Assembly (NCBI RefSeq): GCF_910592395.1
Contig: NC_088309.1
Coordinates: 11,904,599-11,968,598, forward strand
DNA: 64,000 bases
Reading direction: 5' to 3'
From: Lineus longissimus
Taxonomy: Eukaryota > Nemertea > Pilidiophora > Heteronemertea > Lineidae
Shown here: positions 54,946 to 64,000 of the stretch, piece after piece
How positions within the stretch are numbered: position 1 is the first letter of the stretch
Layout: each line of letters starts with the position of its first letter
Notes under the pieces: generated by a model
Database searches by the model: none
Seen by the model: only the letters and a program-made list of their open reading frames with translations
What the model was told of the DNA's origin: nothing
Made by a program: the position numbers and the translations under genes

Positions 54946-56624
54946 ACATTGCCAAGAACAAAGAACACTAGTCATGCCAAACCGTATTAAAGAAATCATC
55001 ACCATCCACGAGTCTGATTTCAAGGACGCTGATGTCAAGGACAGTTGTGGACCACAGTCTTATGAAGACAAAAAGTTCATGGGCATACTTGATGCTGGCA
55101 TAGTGCAGCGTGCCGATGGCCACTACGAGATGCCACTGCCTTTTAAGGGAAACCGACCAGAGCTACCAGAGAGTCGGGGAATGGCGCTGAGGAGACTAAA
55201 TCAACTAAAGTCGAAGCTCAACCGGGAACCGGCTTACAGGGATAAGTATGTAGCGTTCATGCAAAGGATGATCGATAAGGGTGATGCCGAGCTTGTACCA
55301 TGGGATGCTCAGTCATCAAAAGAGCACTCCTCACAGCATTGGTACGTGCCACATTTTGGAGTCGTAAGTCCCAAGAAACCCGACAAAGTCAGAGTCGTCT
55401 TCGATTTGCCAAGCAGAATGTGCCGGACACTCGATAAATAAACATCTGCTGCAGGGACCAGACCTGACCAACTCCCTACTAGGCGTCCTTTGCCGCTTCC
55501 GCCAAGAGACCGTAGCAATCACATGTGACGTTGAACAAATGTTCCATCAGTTTAAGGTAGCTGAGGAGGATAGAGACTACCTTCGATTTTTATGGTGGTC
55601 CGATGGTAAACTCGATGAGCAGCCCAAGGAGTACCGAATGACTGTGCACCTTTTTGGAGGCACATCACCCCCCTCATGCTGCAACTTTGGATTTAAGCGA
55701 CTGGCAGATGACTATGAAGCCGAGTATGGACACCAGGCTGCTGATTTCATCAGAGATAATTTCTACGTTGATGATGGCCTAACATCGCTACCAAGCGATG
55801 GAGAAGTCATACACTTGCTTGAAAACACTCAGAAACTGTGTAAAGAGGGAGGACTGCACCTTCACAAGATCAATTCTAACTCAGACGCTGTGATCCAGAG
55901 TGTAACAGAAAAGGATAGAGCCGCTAAGAATAGTACGCGCCTACTAACTGAGAGCAATAATGTCACTACTCATGAGCCTACACTGGATCGGGCCCTGGGG
56001 TTATACTGGTGTGTAACATCCGACACGTTTCAGTTCAAGATCGTCCTGCGAGACCGCCCCAACACCCGACGTGGTATTCTGTCAACTATTGGGACCATCT
56101 ATGACCCAATGGGCTTAATTGGGCCTGTGCTTCTGATAGGCCGGCAGATATTGCAAGAACTCTGTGCTCTTGACCTAGATTGGGACAGTCAACCACCTGA
56201 AGACATACTACTGAGATGGGAACGCTGGAGAGATCATTTGTTTACCTTGGATCAGCTGAAAATCCCTCGTTGTTTGAAACCAGCAGATTTTGGTGAAGTC
56301 ACATCCATAGGTCTTCACTATTTCTCAGATGCTTCGCAGCTTGCTTACGGACAATGTTCCTATGTAAGAATGGTAAATCAAGAAGGAAGAGTTCACTGCA
56401 GTCTTGTCCTGGGAAAGGCTAGAGTAGCTCCTTTACGCCCAATCACCATACCACGACTCGAACTCACAGCTGCGGTGCTATCTGCGAATATGAGTGCTGT
56501 TGTCAGGAGAGAGCTGACTTACAAGATAGACTCTGAGACTTTCTGGACTGATAGTACTGTAGTCCTAGGGTATATACAGAATGATGCAAAACGCTTCCAC
56601 GTCTATGTCACGAATAGAATCTAA
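54940..56624 (+). pseudogene. BEL-2 reverse transcriptase and RNase H
   Basis: The linker and RT start lie in 54914-55441 (HFGVVSPKKPDKVRVVFD). A shift near 55410 leads to the frame ending at 56624: HLLQGPDLTNSLLG, YLRFLWWSDGK, NFYVDDGLTS (YVDD active site), then RNase H with HYFSDASQLAYGQ, PRLELTAAVL and FWTDSTVVLGY. TAA at 56622-56624 replaces an expected sense codon; homology resumes in the same frame (QIRDKSKSNQW). Confidence 0.9.
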
Positions 56625-56981
56625 CAGATTCGGGACAAGAGCAAGTCGAACCAGTGGAGACACGTTAAAGGCGAGAATAACCCAGCAGATGAAGGATCCA
56701 GGGGAGTAACTACGACGAGATTTGTACAGCCTGAGATGACAAAATGGTTGACCGGACCTGCCTTCCTGTGGGAGACCAAACTGCCAGACGCATCTGACAT
56801 TGAGAGTGCACTATCACCCAAGGACCCTGAGGTGAAAAGTGTTGTCCTAGTCACCAAAGTCCGTCTTGCTGTAGGAGATCGCGCTCTGGACAAAAATGGA
56901 AAACGTATTCAAGCCACCACTTATTTTGAAAGACCTGTACAGAAGGTTGTGCTGATTTGTGAAGGAGACCAGGAGCAGTAG
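56625..56981 (+). pseudogene. BEL-2 RNase H end fused to C-terminal domain
   Basis: GENNPADEGSRG and WLTGPAFLWETKLPD finish the RNase H part. After DPEVKS the protein becomes VVLVTKVRLAVGD and YFERPVQKVVLI, the end of the Pao C-terminal domain, with TAG at 56979-56981. In BEL-1 more than 500 residues, including the whole integrase, lie between these two points. The joint keeps the frame. Confidence 0.75.
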
Positions 56982-57465
56982 GACATGTACTTGTATAAAG
57001 AGCTGCACTAACGATTTCTAGGAGGAGCCACAGAGGAGTACGTATAGGATCATACTTTTCATGAGGAGCCATAAAAATCGGATAGCATACGACGTATCCA
57101 AAGTGCTAAGACCTCACTCGGTCACGTGATCGCTTTATTCCCTCAGTCTATTTTTTGCAAGCCGCACTGAGCGGACGTTCCGTCTCATTGCTCTGGGAGA
57201 ACAGACTGTTTGTGTTCAAGGGTGACTTAATACGGGCCAGCTATGTTTGGCTGGCCCGTGCTCTGTTCATCTTGTGGGACGTGGCTCAATCTCGCGGAGT
57301 CTTTGGGGACTGTGAGCTTCTATCCGGTGGGATAGAGCTTCTATCCAATGGGATAGAGATCGAGACCGGGGTCTCGGAGCTGTCCGGGGGACAGCCGGGA
57401 ATACAAGGTATCCGGGGGATAGATGTCGAGACCGGGGGTCTCAGTGCTGTCCGGGGGAACTAATT
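56982..57465. other. Non-coding junction between BEL-2 and the minus-strand gag
   Basis: It includes a hairpin CGGGCCAGC-TATGTTTG-GCTGGCCCG near 57234-57259. A G-rich patch near 57310-57465 holds repeated GAGCTTCTATCC and the palindromes GAGACCGGGGTCTC and GAGACCGGGGGTCTC. No gene. Confidence 0.5.
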
Positions 57466-58024
57466 GTTCAAAGCGATTTAGGAATTTATGGTACTCTGCC
57501 GGGTCGCCAGAAAATTTTACCACGTCTAGATTCGACAAGGAGGCGTTCAAGGCCATCTGATCCATCGTTTTGACGAGATGTTCCAACTGAGTGAGCTCTG
57601 CAGCTTCGACCTTTGCACTAGCTGCATGTTCAGGGCTAGAGCAACCTATAGTATCAACATGTGTACTAGTGTCTGGTCTCAGACCATTGTCCACAGGCCT
57701 GCTACTCAATACAACACTGCTTGGTCTCCCATATGTGGCCTCTACAGACGAATCCCTTGACAATGGCACAAGTCTTGGTGATGCACGAGAGGCACTCCTT
57801 CCGATATGCAAGATAGGGCTGGGCAATGTAGGGACCGCACCGGAAACGGTTCTTGATGCTATGAAACGTTCCGTGATTTCGCGTTCGAGAGATTTGATAT
57901 TTCTACCAGTACTTTCAAGTTCATCATCTAATCTAGCCTTCATTACGGCAGCCTGGGCCAACAGTTCCAGCCCTCCTTCTGGCATACATGAAGCCATAAC
58001 TAATGCTGGTATCGATTGTTTCAT
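57466..58024 (-). pseudogene. BEL-type gag N-terminal fragment
   Basis: The frame starts at Met 58024. A charged helical segment (MKARLDDELESTGRNIKSLE) and a Ser-rich linker lead to LSNLDVVKFSGDPAEYHKFL, the start of the Pao-type gag block. Homology stops at about 57466, where G-rich repeat sequence takes over; the formal frame runs to 57341. No pol follows on this strand, so the element is truncated at its 3' side. Confidence 0.65.
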
Positions 58025-58680
58025 ACACTATCGTCGACTATCACAATCATGTGATTTGAACTGTGGTGGACCGCAGCAGAATGGATAAATTAATAAGTGT
58101 TCGAAACGAATCTTCTTGTCCTTTCTTTCTTTATTCAACCTTGACATGACAATCCATGTAACGACTAACTAAGGATGACAACGATGACGATGATGATTAT
58201 GATGATGGTTCAACTGTAAAGATAAACATAACAAATGCCTTAACACTAGACAAGTAATGATTTTGACTAGGCCAGTAATATAGTAATAATACTCATAGTT
58301 ACGAAACAAGCCAGGGAAACCTCCCTTAGATAATCCAAACTGAGGACAAGGAATGACTCCAAACCAACTTTACAGTAGAAGACAAGGCGTTTAGCTATAT
58401 AGATTTACGACAGGTGGCAGCACCATACGGCCACAGCTAACAGCATGCTCTCTGTGCTCAAATTAACCACTGCGAACTGCAGATTGGTCCTAGAACAAGT
58501 AGGACAGTCTCCTTAATCTCCTTCTACATTTTAGTGTGTCCTTAGACAAGTAGAAAAGGTTTTATAATCACTTTAAGGGAGCAAAAAGGTCACGTGACCA
58601 AAAGACCGGGAAGATCTGTCACGAGTGGAGGTGGCATGGCTGTTAGCAACTAGAATATATGATCCATTTTGATCAAGACG
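58025..58680 (-). other. Possible leader and LTR of the minus-strand element
   Basis: On the minus strand an AATAAA (about 58130) precedes the gag start by 100 bases, and a TATA-like CTATATAGC occurs near 58395. This would suit an LTR, but no second copy exists here to confirm it. No gene. Confidence 0.3.
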
Positions 58681-58924
58681 CGTAAAAGATGCTTACTATG
58701 GCATCTATCCTTGCATCACATTATTGTCCATACTGCTACGAACAATATATAGAGCCTGGCGCTCTAAAACCCAAAAAAAGGGTTCCGGACAAACGAAACC
58801 ACACTGGTTTCGGGAAGACAAAAAATGGCGAAAGCGTTGATGTAAATGGGCCCATTTTCACCTCCGCCGGAGGACGCTCCGAACCATCCCGTCTTCGGGC
58901 AGGAAAAGACACAACATCTGTTTA

Positions 58925-61384
58925 GATCCAAAGGAGCTGAATGCAGCCATTAAACGTGAACACTATCCACTACCGACAGTGGATGACATAAGCGCCAAGT
59001 TAGCAGGTGCAAAATACTTCAGTGTCCTGGACGCATCGTCTTCTTTCTGGCAGATTAAGTTGGACGAAGACAGTTCGAAACTTGTGACATTCAATACATG
59101 CTTTGGCAGATATCGCTTTAAGAGATTACCTTTTGGAGTAGCTTCGGCAAGCGAAGTGTTCCAGAAAGTGCTTGCTCAGGTACTGGATGGTCTTGAAGGG
59201 GTGACAAACTCCATTGATGACATGCTCGTGTACGCCGACACGAAAGCTGAGCACGATCGAAGATTACGTCTAGTGCTAGACAGACTACGCGAATATGGCA
59301 TCCGGTTAAATCGCGCAAAGTGCACAATTTGCATTATGCAAGTCAAATACGTAGGGGTGATCTTCACAGGCGATGGGATAAAAACTGACCCCCAGAAAGT
59401 AGACGCTATCACAGCAATGCCAACTCTGCACGATAAGCCAGCTCTGATGCGCTTTCTTGGCATGGTAACTTTCTTTGCAAAATTCATACCGGATATGAGC
59501 GCCATTACTGCTCCATTATGCCAGCTACTGCAGAAGGACATCGAGTGGCACTGGGATCAGAGGCACGACAGTGCCATTGAGACATTGAAGACAAAACTGA
59601 CAGAATCACCTGTCTTGGCGTATTTTGATCAAATAAAACCGATTGTGGTCACCGCCGATGCCAGTAAAGATGGCCTAGGGGCAGCTATCTTACAATCAGG
59701 CCATCCGATAGCATTTGCATCAAGGGCACTCACTTCAGCAGAACAGAATTATGCCCAGATAGAGAAAGAAACACTTGCAATCACGTATGCGTGCGAACGT
59801 TTTCATCAGTATCTGTATGCACAGCCGGAATTCTTGATTCAGTCAGATCACAAACCCCTCAAGGCGATAGTGAACAAGCCGATGCACAAAGCCCCACCCA
59901 CGCTACAACGATTCCTGCTGAGGCTTCAGAACTACCGTTTCAAGTTAGTACACGTTCCGGGCAAAGAAATGTATGTGTCAGATGCATTATCTCGAGCTAA
60001 CCTACCAGGACAAACGAACAGTGACATGGAGAAAGAGGTTGATCTGCAAGTTCATTTTGTTGGTGAAAACCTGGCAATCTCTCCTGAAAAGCGCAAACAA
60101 TTTCAGGCAGCCACCTCGAATGACGTGGTATTGCTCAAACTAATAGACTATATCAACAATGGCTGGCCAAAATATCGTCGCGATCTCGATTCCGAACTGC
60201 GTCCGTACTGGCATGACAAGGAGGAATTTCACATCGTGGATAACATTATCTTAAAAGGCGCGCGCATTACTGTACCGAAATCTATGCAAAGTGAAATGGT
60301 TGAACTGGTGCATGACAGTCATCTTGGACGTGAACTCTGTAGCCGCAGGGCAAAAGAAATTCTATTCTGGCCAGGTATGATAGCGCAAATTGAGGACAAA
60401 GTTGCGAAGTGTGCAGTGTGTCAGAAATACGCACGAAAAAACCGTAAGGAGCCGCTCATGCCACATGAGACGCCAACACGTCCGTGGCAAAATGTTTCCA
60501 CTGATTTATTCTTCTTCCATTGCAAGGATCACCTGCTTGTCGTCGATGCCTTCTCCAGATATTTCGAAGTGGAAATGCTTGAGAATACTTCTGCAAATAC
60601 CGCGATCGAACACATTAAAGAATATTTGCGAGACATGGTATCCCAGAAACGCTCCTATCTGACAATGGCCCACAATACAGCAACCGGAATTTCAAGGCAT
60701 TCGCCGAAAAATGGAACTTTACGCATAAAACGTCCAGTCCAAGGTATCTGAGGTCAAACGGGTTAGCCGAACGAACTGTTCAAACTGTCAAAAATCTCCT
60801 CAAGAAAGCTAAGGCGAACGGTAAAGACCCGTACTTGGCTCTACTTGCGTATCGCGACTCGCCACGTGATGGTTTGCCATCACCTGCTCAATTGTTGTTC
60901 GGAAGAAAACTTAGGACACAGTTGCCAATCACAGCAGGAGCTTTAAATCCTAAAATTCCAAGCGCTGCAAAAACCAGACAAAAGCTAATTGAACGACAGA
61001 ACACTGCTAAACATTATCATGACGCACGCGCTAGCAAATCCGAGCTCACCACACTGAGGCCTGGTGAGAGTATCCGTATTGAGAATCATCAAGGAAAGGA
61101 CTGGTTACCAGGAGAAGTGGTCTCCACAACCCAATATCCGCGGTCGTACAATCTTCGTACACAAAGTGGCACGACACTGAGGAGGAATCGTTCCCACTTA
61201 ATGAAAATCCCACAGGACAGTGAGAGGGAGGTAACCAATCAGTCTTGAGGACACTCTGGAACAATCCGATAATCAACCTGGTGATGCTAATGTTACTCAA
61301 ATGGTTCAGCCTAATGACTCTGTAGTGATTACCAGGTCTGGTCGGGTCTCTAGACCAAACCCGAAGTACAATGACTTTGTTTAA
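58925..61384 (+). pseudogene. gypsy-2 pol: reverse transcriptase, RNase H, integrase
   Basis: The main frame is 58979-60751 (590 codons), with homology from about 58918 (ICLDPKELNAAIKREHYPLP). RT: FSVLDASSSFWQIKL (motif A), RLPFGVASASEVFQ (motif B), SIDDMLVYAD (Asp-Asp). RNase H: TADASKDGLGAAI, EKETLAI, SDHKPLKAI, DALSRA. Integrase zinc: HDSHLGRELCSRRAKEILFW with CAVCQKY. Core: VSTDLFFFHC, then after a one-base shift near 60640 LSDNGPQYSN and NGLAERTVQ. RPGESIRIENHQGKDWLPG is the C-terminal barrel. A second shift near 61240 leads to VVITRSGRVSRPNPKYNDFV and TAA 61382-61384. gag and protease are absent, so the element is 5'-truncated. Confidence 0.9.
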
Positions 61385-61774
61385 GAATATGGACTTCGAT
61401 TCTCTTTTGGGTTTCGATAATGCAACTTATAATCATATAAACACATTAGCACTTTCTAATTTTGTATTCCAGCTCAGGTCAGACAGGTCAGATAAGCTTC
61501 CAGACACAACATTAGTCAGCTGATTACCTGTGCTAATTAATATTCATTCTTTCATTATTATACTGGTTCAGGGCCACAATATCTGATTCGTTGAGGACTA
61601 TTTGGAAATGACTTCTATAGACACTGGTTACTATTGGCAACCGCAACTATTTTTATATTAGCATTCTCGTTTGTTGTTTTGACTGAATTACTTAACCCAT
61701 GTTTCATTTGCACTCTTTATTAATTGATTTATTTTGATACTAACATGTTGTTAGGTGAGGCTGAGAAAGGGGGA
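61385..61774 (+). other. gypsy-2 3' untranslated part and polypurine tract
   Basis: No gene. GAGAAAGGGGGA (61763-61774) is the probable polypurine tract. Confidence 0.55.
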
Positions 61775-61902
61775 TGTTATAGTATCCCGTATCATCTCAT
61801 ACATTATCCTTATATGTACCTGTTGTACTGCGCATGCTTACCAATTATGATAGACAATAAAGTCACTTCATGTACAGGAGCCATAGAGTTATCATCTCTT
61901 TA
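61775..61902 (+). repeat. Candidate gypsy-2 3' LTR
   Basis: TGTTATAGTATCCCG follows the purine tract. AATAAA lies at about 61856. The right end is uncertain (before the 61903 tandem repeat), and no 5' partner remains in the window. Confidence 0.45.
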
Positions 61903-62153
61903 CAGACGTTGGGTGGCGCTTTACATGTTTTTCGGTGCGCGGTCGTGCCTCAAATAGACGTCTTCACATGTTTTTGTAAGCGGTCGTCGCTCGCGCAAAC
62001 TTGTCTTGCATGTTTTTGTGAAAGAGGACGTCGGAGAACGCGGTCGTATAAAAAACAGACGTTGGGTGGCGCTCGCGCAAACTTGCCTCACATGTTTTTG
62101 TGAAAGAGGACGTCGAAGAACGCGGTCGTATAAAAAAACAGACGTTGGGTGGC
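61903..62153 (+). repeat. 83-bp tandem repeat
   Basis: CAGACGTTGGGTGGC occurs at 61903, 62056 and 62139. Between the last two is a full 83-bp unit (GCGCTCGCGCAAACTTGCCT ... GCGGTCGTATAAAAAA), and the preceding copy is near identical. Confidence 0.8.
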
Positions 62154-62553
62154 CGGCTTGTGGTATTCGATGACTCGACGACGCGATGGCTCGATGACGC
62201 AATCGTTGCTATGGATTTTGCTAAAATACGGAATCCCATGATCCTGGTCCCTGGGCTACCGCTCCAATAGCAGAGGTTTTAGCTCGGCCTTCCCATACCC
62301 AGCTAGGGTATGTGGAAGCATAGCAACATGGCGCATGGTTTTATCAAAAATGCGAACTTGTGGGAAACGAAAAATGGTCGGATTAGATACGGTGAAAACA
62401 GCTGGAAAGGGGTTAGTAATGATCGGTTCTTTTTTATTTTCCTCCACTTATGATTCTATGTATAAATTACAGTCCAAGCAGTGATATTCTTTTAAAAAAT
62501 TCCAACTTCGTGTCATCGTGTCGTCGAGTCATCAAGTCGAATACCACAAGCCG
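62154..62553. mobile_element. Foldback element with about 40-bp inverted ends
   Basis: CGGCTTGTGGTATTCGA at the left and its complement at the right (to 62553) are followed inwards by GATGACTCGACGACRCGATG in both arms. The spacer is about 320 bp with no transposase or target duplication. Confidence 0.7.
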
Positions 62554-62590
62554 TATTGCCATAGCACTTTCGCACTGGAGCCCAGATTTG

Positions 62591-62717
62591 CTCGATCGAA
62601 ATACGGACAAGCCTCACTTTACTGACGATTTCTAATGCATTGCTGTCTTTACATACATACATAACTTCCACCTGGAGACGAGAGTGTGCTGGAATAATTT
62701 TCTAATTTTCTAATTTT
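62591..62717 (+). repeat. 127-bp repeat, copy 1
   Basis: CTCGATCGAAATACGGACAA ... TAATTTT, in tandem with copy 2 at 62718. Confidence 0.85.
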
Positions 62718-62815
62718 CTCGATCGAAACACGGACAAGCCTCACTTTACTGACGATTTCTAATGCATTGCTGTCTTTACATACATACACAACTTCCACCT
62801 GGAGATGAGAGTGTG
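62718..62815 (+). repeat. 127-bp repeat, copy 2, interrupted
   Basis: It is the same unit to GAGAGTGTG, then broken by the 62816-63689 element. Its remainder (CTTGAATAATTTTC) resumes after 63698. Confidence 0.8.
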
Positions 62816-62936
62816 GGCAGAAGTGTAGAATCCCCCGTCGGAAGTTCCTCCGCTTTTTTTTCAGGAGTGAATCGGTTGTATAGTCAAGTTAGTTCGTCGA
62901 TTGGTCGGATGGTCGGGCGGTCGATTGGTCAGGTGG

Positions 62937-62984
62937 TGACGTCACCCAGAGCGGATGACGTCATTCGGGCCCCGCTTGACGTCA
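62937..62984. promoter_or_regulatory. Cluster of three TGACGTCA (CRE-type) palindromes
   Basis: Perfect TGACGTCA occurs at 62937-62944, 62956-62963 and 62977-62984, with more half-sites to about 63030. This is the consensus for CREB/ATF-family dimers. Function here is untested. Confidence 0.6.
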
Positions 62985-63319
62985 CTTCGCACACCAGGGA
63001 GTCGTCTTTGTGACGTCGTCACGTCACGTCGCCATTGTCTATCTACTAATAGAACTTCGAGCTCCTATGTCGTGCCAGAAAACTGTTAGACGATTGGGCC
63101 TACCATTTATTAGAATATAGCCCCGTTCTGCGCCCCGACTCGATAGAGTACAAAGACAAGCAGGAGAACGCTGCATGGTGGATTGAATCACTAGCTGATA
63201 GTAATTAACATCTCGCGACCAGTCCAGATAGGAGACTGACGCCAATAAACATGTTGAGACCGGAGCGACGGGGTTTCCACTACCGGTACTTTCAGGTTAG
63301 CACGCTGCCGGTCACCTGA

Positions 63320-63545
63320 CAACTTGACCACCCGACCAATCGACCAATCCGCCCCTCGGCCTCATCCCCTACCGACCAATCGACCACCCGACCAATCGAC
63401 CACCTGACCAATCGACCACCCGACCAATCCACCATCCGACCAATCCACCACCAGACCAATCCACCACCTGACCAATCCACCACCCGACCAATCGACCATC
63501 CGACCAATCGATCAATCCACCTCGATCATCCCTACCAATCGACCA
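63320..63545 (+). repeat. CGACCAATC / CGACCACCC minisatellite
   Basis: Some 15 or more GACCAATCSACCANCC units occur in a row. The same motif in reverse orientation (GATTGGTCGG) lies at about 62898-62932 near the other end of the host element. Confidence 0.85.
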
Positions 63546-63727
63546 CCCCTCATCCCCTATTATAATACCTCCATGCCCCTACGGCTCTGCTATTCAGTGC
63601 AATTGATTCCGGGACTACTTTTTATATTTTTTATTTTCATTTTTATTTTTTACTGCGCTACTTTTGACGGGGGATTCTACACTCCTTCCGAGAGTGTGCT
63701 TGAATAATTTTCTAATTTTCTAATTTG

Positions 63728-63842
63728 CTCGATCGAAATATGGACAAGCCTCACTTTACTTACGATTTCTAATGCATTGCTGTCTTTACATACATACACA
63801 ACTTCCACCTGGAGACGAGAGTATGCTTGAATAATTTTCTAA
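63728..63842 (+). repeat. 127-bp repeat, copy 3
   Basis: CTCGATCGAAATATGGACAA ... GAATAATTTTCTAAC. It continues the tandem array beyond the inserted element. Confidence 0.85.
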
Positions 63843-64000
63843 CAAGTCACTAATAGGCGAGATATTGCACTTTTTCCCTTTTTTAGTTTTGGCCCACTGG
63901 TGACCAAGTGGAGAATCAGATGGGATTGAAATTTGGTGTCCGAGGTAACATGACGTAGGGAGTCATGTGTACCAAATTTCAAGTTCACAGCTTTTGCAGT
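63843..64000 (+). repeat. Diverged subunit-element fragment at window edge
   Basis: GAGATATTGCA, TTTTGGCCCACTGGTGACCA, TTGGTGTCCGAGGT and CATGTGTACCAAATTTCAA follow the order of the third block of the full copies (compare 11928-12060). It is probably an older copy running past the window. Confidence 0.65.

Larger units (their letters stand above)
52361..56981 (+). mobile_element. Second BEL/Pao element, lacking integrase and 3' LTR (BEL-2)
   Basis: The 5' LTR, gag, protease, RT and RNase H resemble BEL-1 in order and motifs but are clearly a different family. After RNase H the reading frame jumps to the C-terminal domain, leaving out the integrase. No 3' LTR was found downstream. Stops and frameshifts also disable it. 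Confidence 0.85.
62816..63689. mobile_element. Mutator-like non-autonomous element with 9-bp target duplication
   Basis: 24-bp terminal inverted repeats (core AGTGTAGAATCCCCCGTC) lie at 62816-62839 and 63666-63689. GAGAGTGTG flanks both ends (62807-62815, 63690-63698), a perfect 9-bp duplication. The element sits inside a copy of the 127-bp repeat, which proves the insertion. It encodes nothing recognisable but has three TGACGTCA sites and inverted CGACCAATC minisatellites. Confidence 0.85.

Noticed and set aside
57591-58088. 165-codon plus-strand frame
   Set aside because: It is antisense to the minus-strand BEL-type gag, which has the recognisable VVKFSGDPAEYH block.
63292-63507. Minus-strand frame rich in Gly, Trp and Val
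   Set aside because: A pure translation of the GACCAATC minisatellite.

Overview
The window is eukaryotic: coding exons are bounded by GT-AG introns, and the repeat complement is that of an animal. The BEL/Pao, Ty3/gypsy, Ngaro-type tyrosine-recombinase, Penelope-like, hAT and Mutator-like material, together with the base composition, suggests a marine invertebrate (echinoderm, hemichordate, lancelet or lophotrochozoan). The sequence alone does not decide which. No prokaryotic operon, rRNA or tRNA gene was recognised.

Layout. 15-2637 is a 167-bp satellite with a three-monomer (about 501 bp) higher-order period. 2638-7330 is non-coding and full of small inverted and direct duplications. 7450-10974 (+) is the only probable host gene: five phase-0 exons encoding an OB-fold (RPA-like) protein, with a 27-bp coding minisatellite in its last exon and a 22-bp tandem duplication that shifts the frame of exon 3. 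11049-12192 is the first of three about 1.15-kb copies (also 25764-26907 and 32970-34125) of a non-autonomous element built from about 300-bp subunits, a (GAC)n tract and a 3' hairpin. 14833-23971 is a small inverted-repeat element split by a complete BEL/Pao retrotransposon (862/861-bp LTRs, 5-bp duplication CTCCC). 27872-34585 is a hAT transposon with a damaged, spliced transposase gene. 35541-35880 is a Mutator-like foldback with a 9-bp duplication.

36166-44154 is a Ngaro-type retrotransposon with split direct repeats (A1 ... B1-A2-B2). It carries an SGNH-hydrolase reading frame, gag, RT-RNase H and an intact tyrosine recombinase, and has a Penelope-like fragment near its 3' end. 44155-52360 holds a decayed Ty3/gypsy element with an unusual C-terminal extension. 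52361-56981 is a second BEL/Pao element that has lost its whole integrase. 57466-58024 (minus) is a BEL-type gag start. 58925-61775 is a second Ty3/gypsy pol. The right end (61903-63842) holds tandem repeats, a foldback, and a 9-bp-duplication Mutator-like element rich in TGACGTCA sites.

The window is therefore mostly transposon graveyard around one spliced gene. No new multi-gene system is evident. The most notable items are the SGNH-carrying Ngaro element, the repeat family whose subunits carry CTCF-core-like sites, the higher-order satellite, and the frame-shifting duplication in the OB-fold gene. All coordinates and comparisons were made by eye, so element ends may be off by a few bases.
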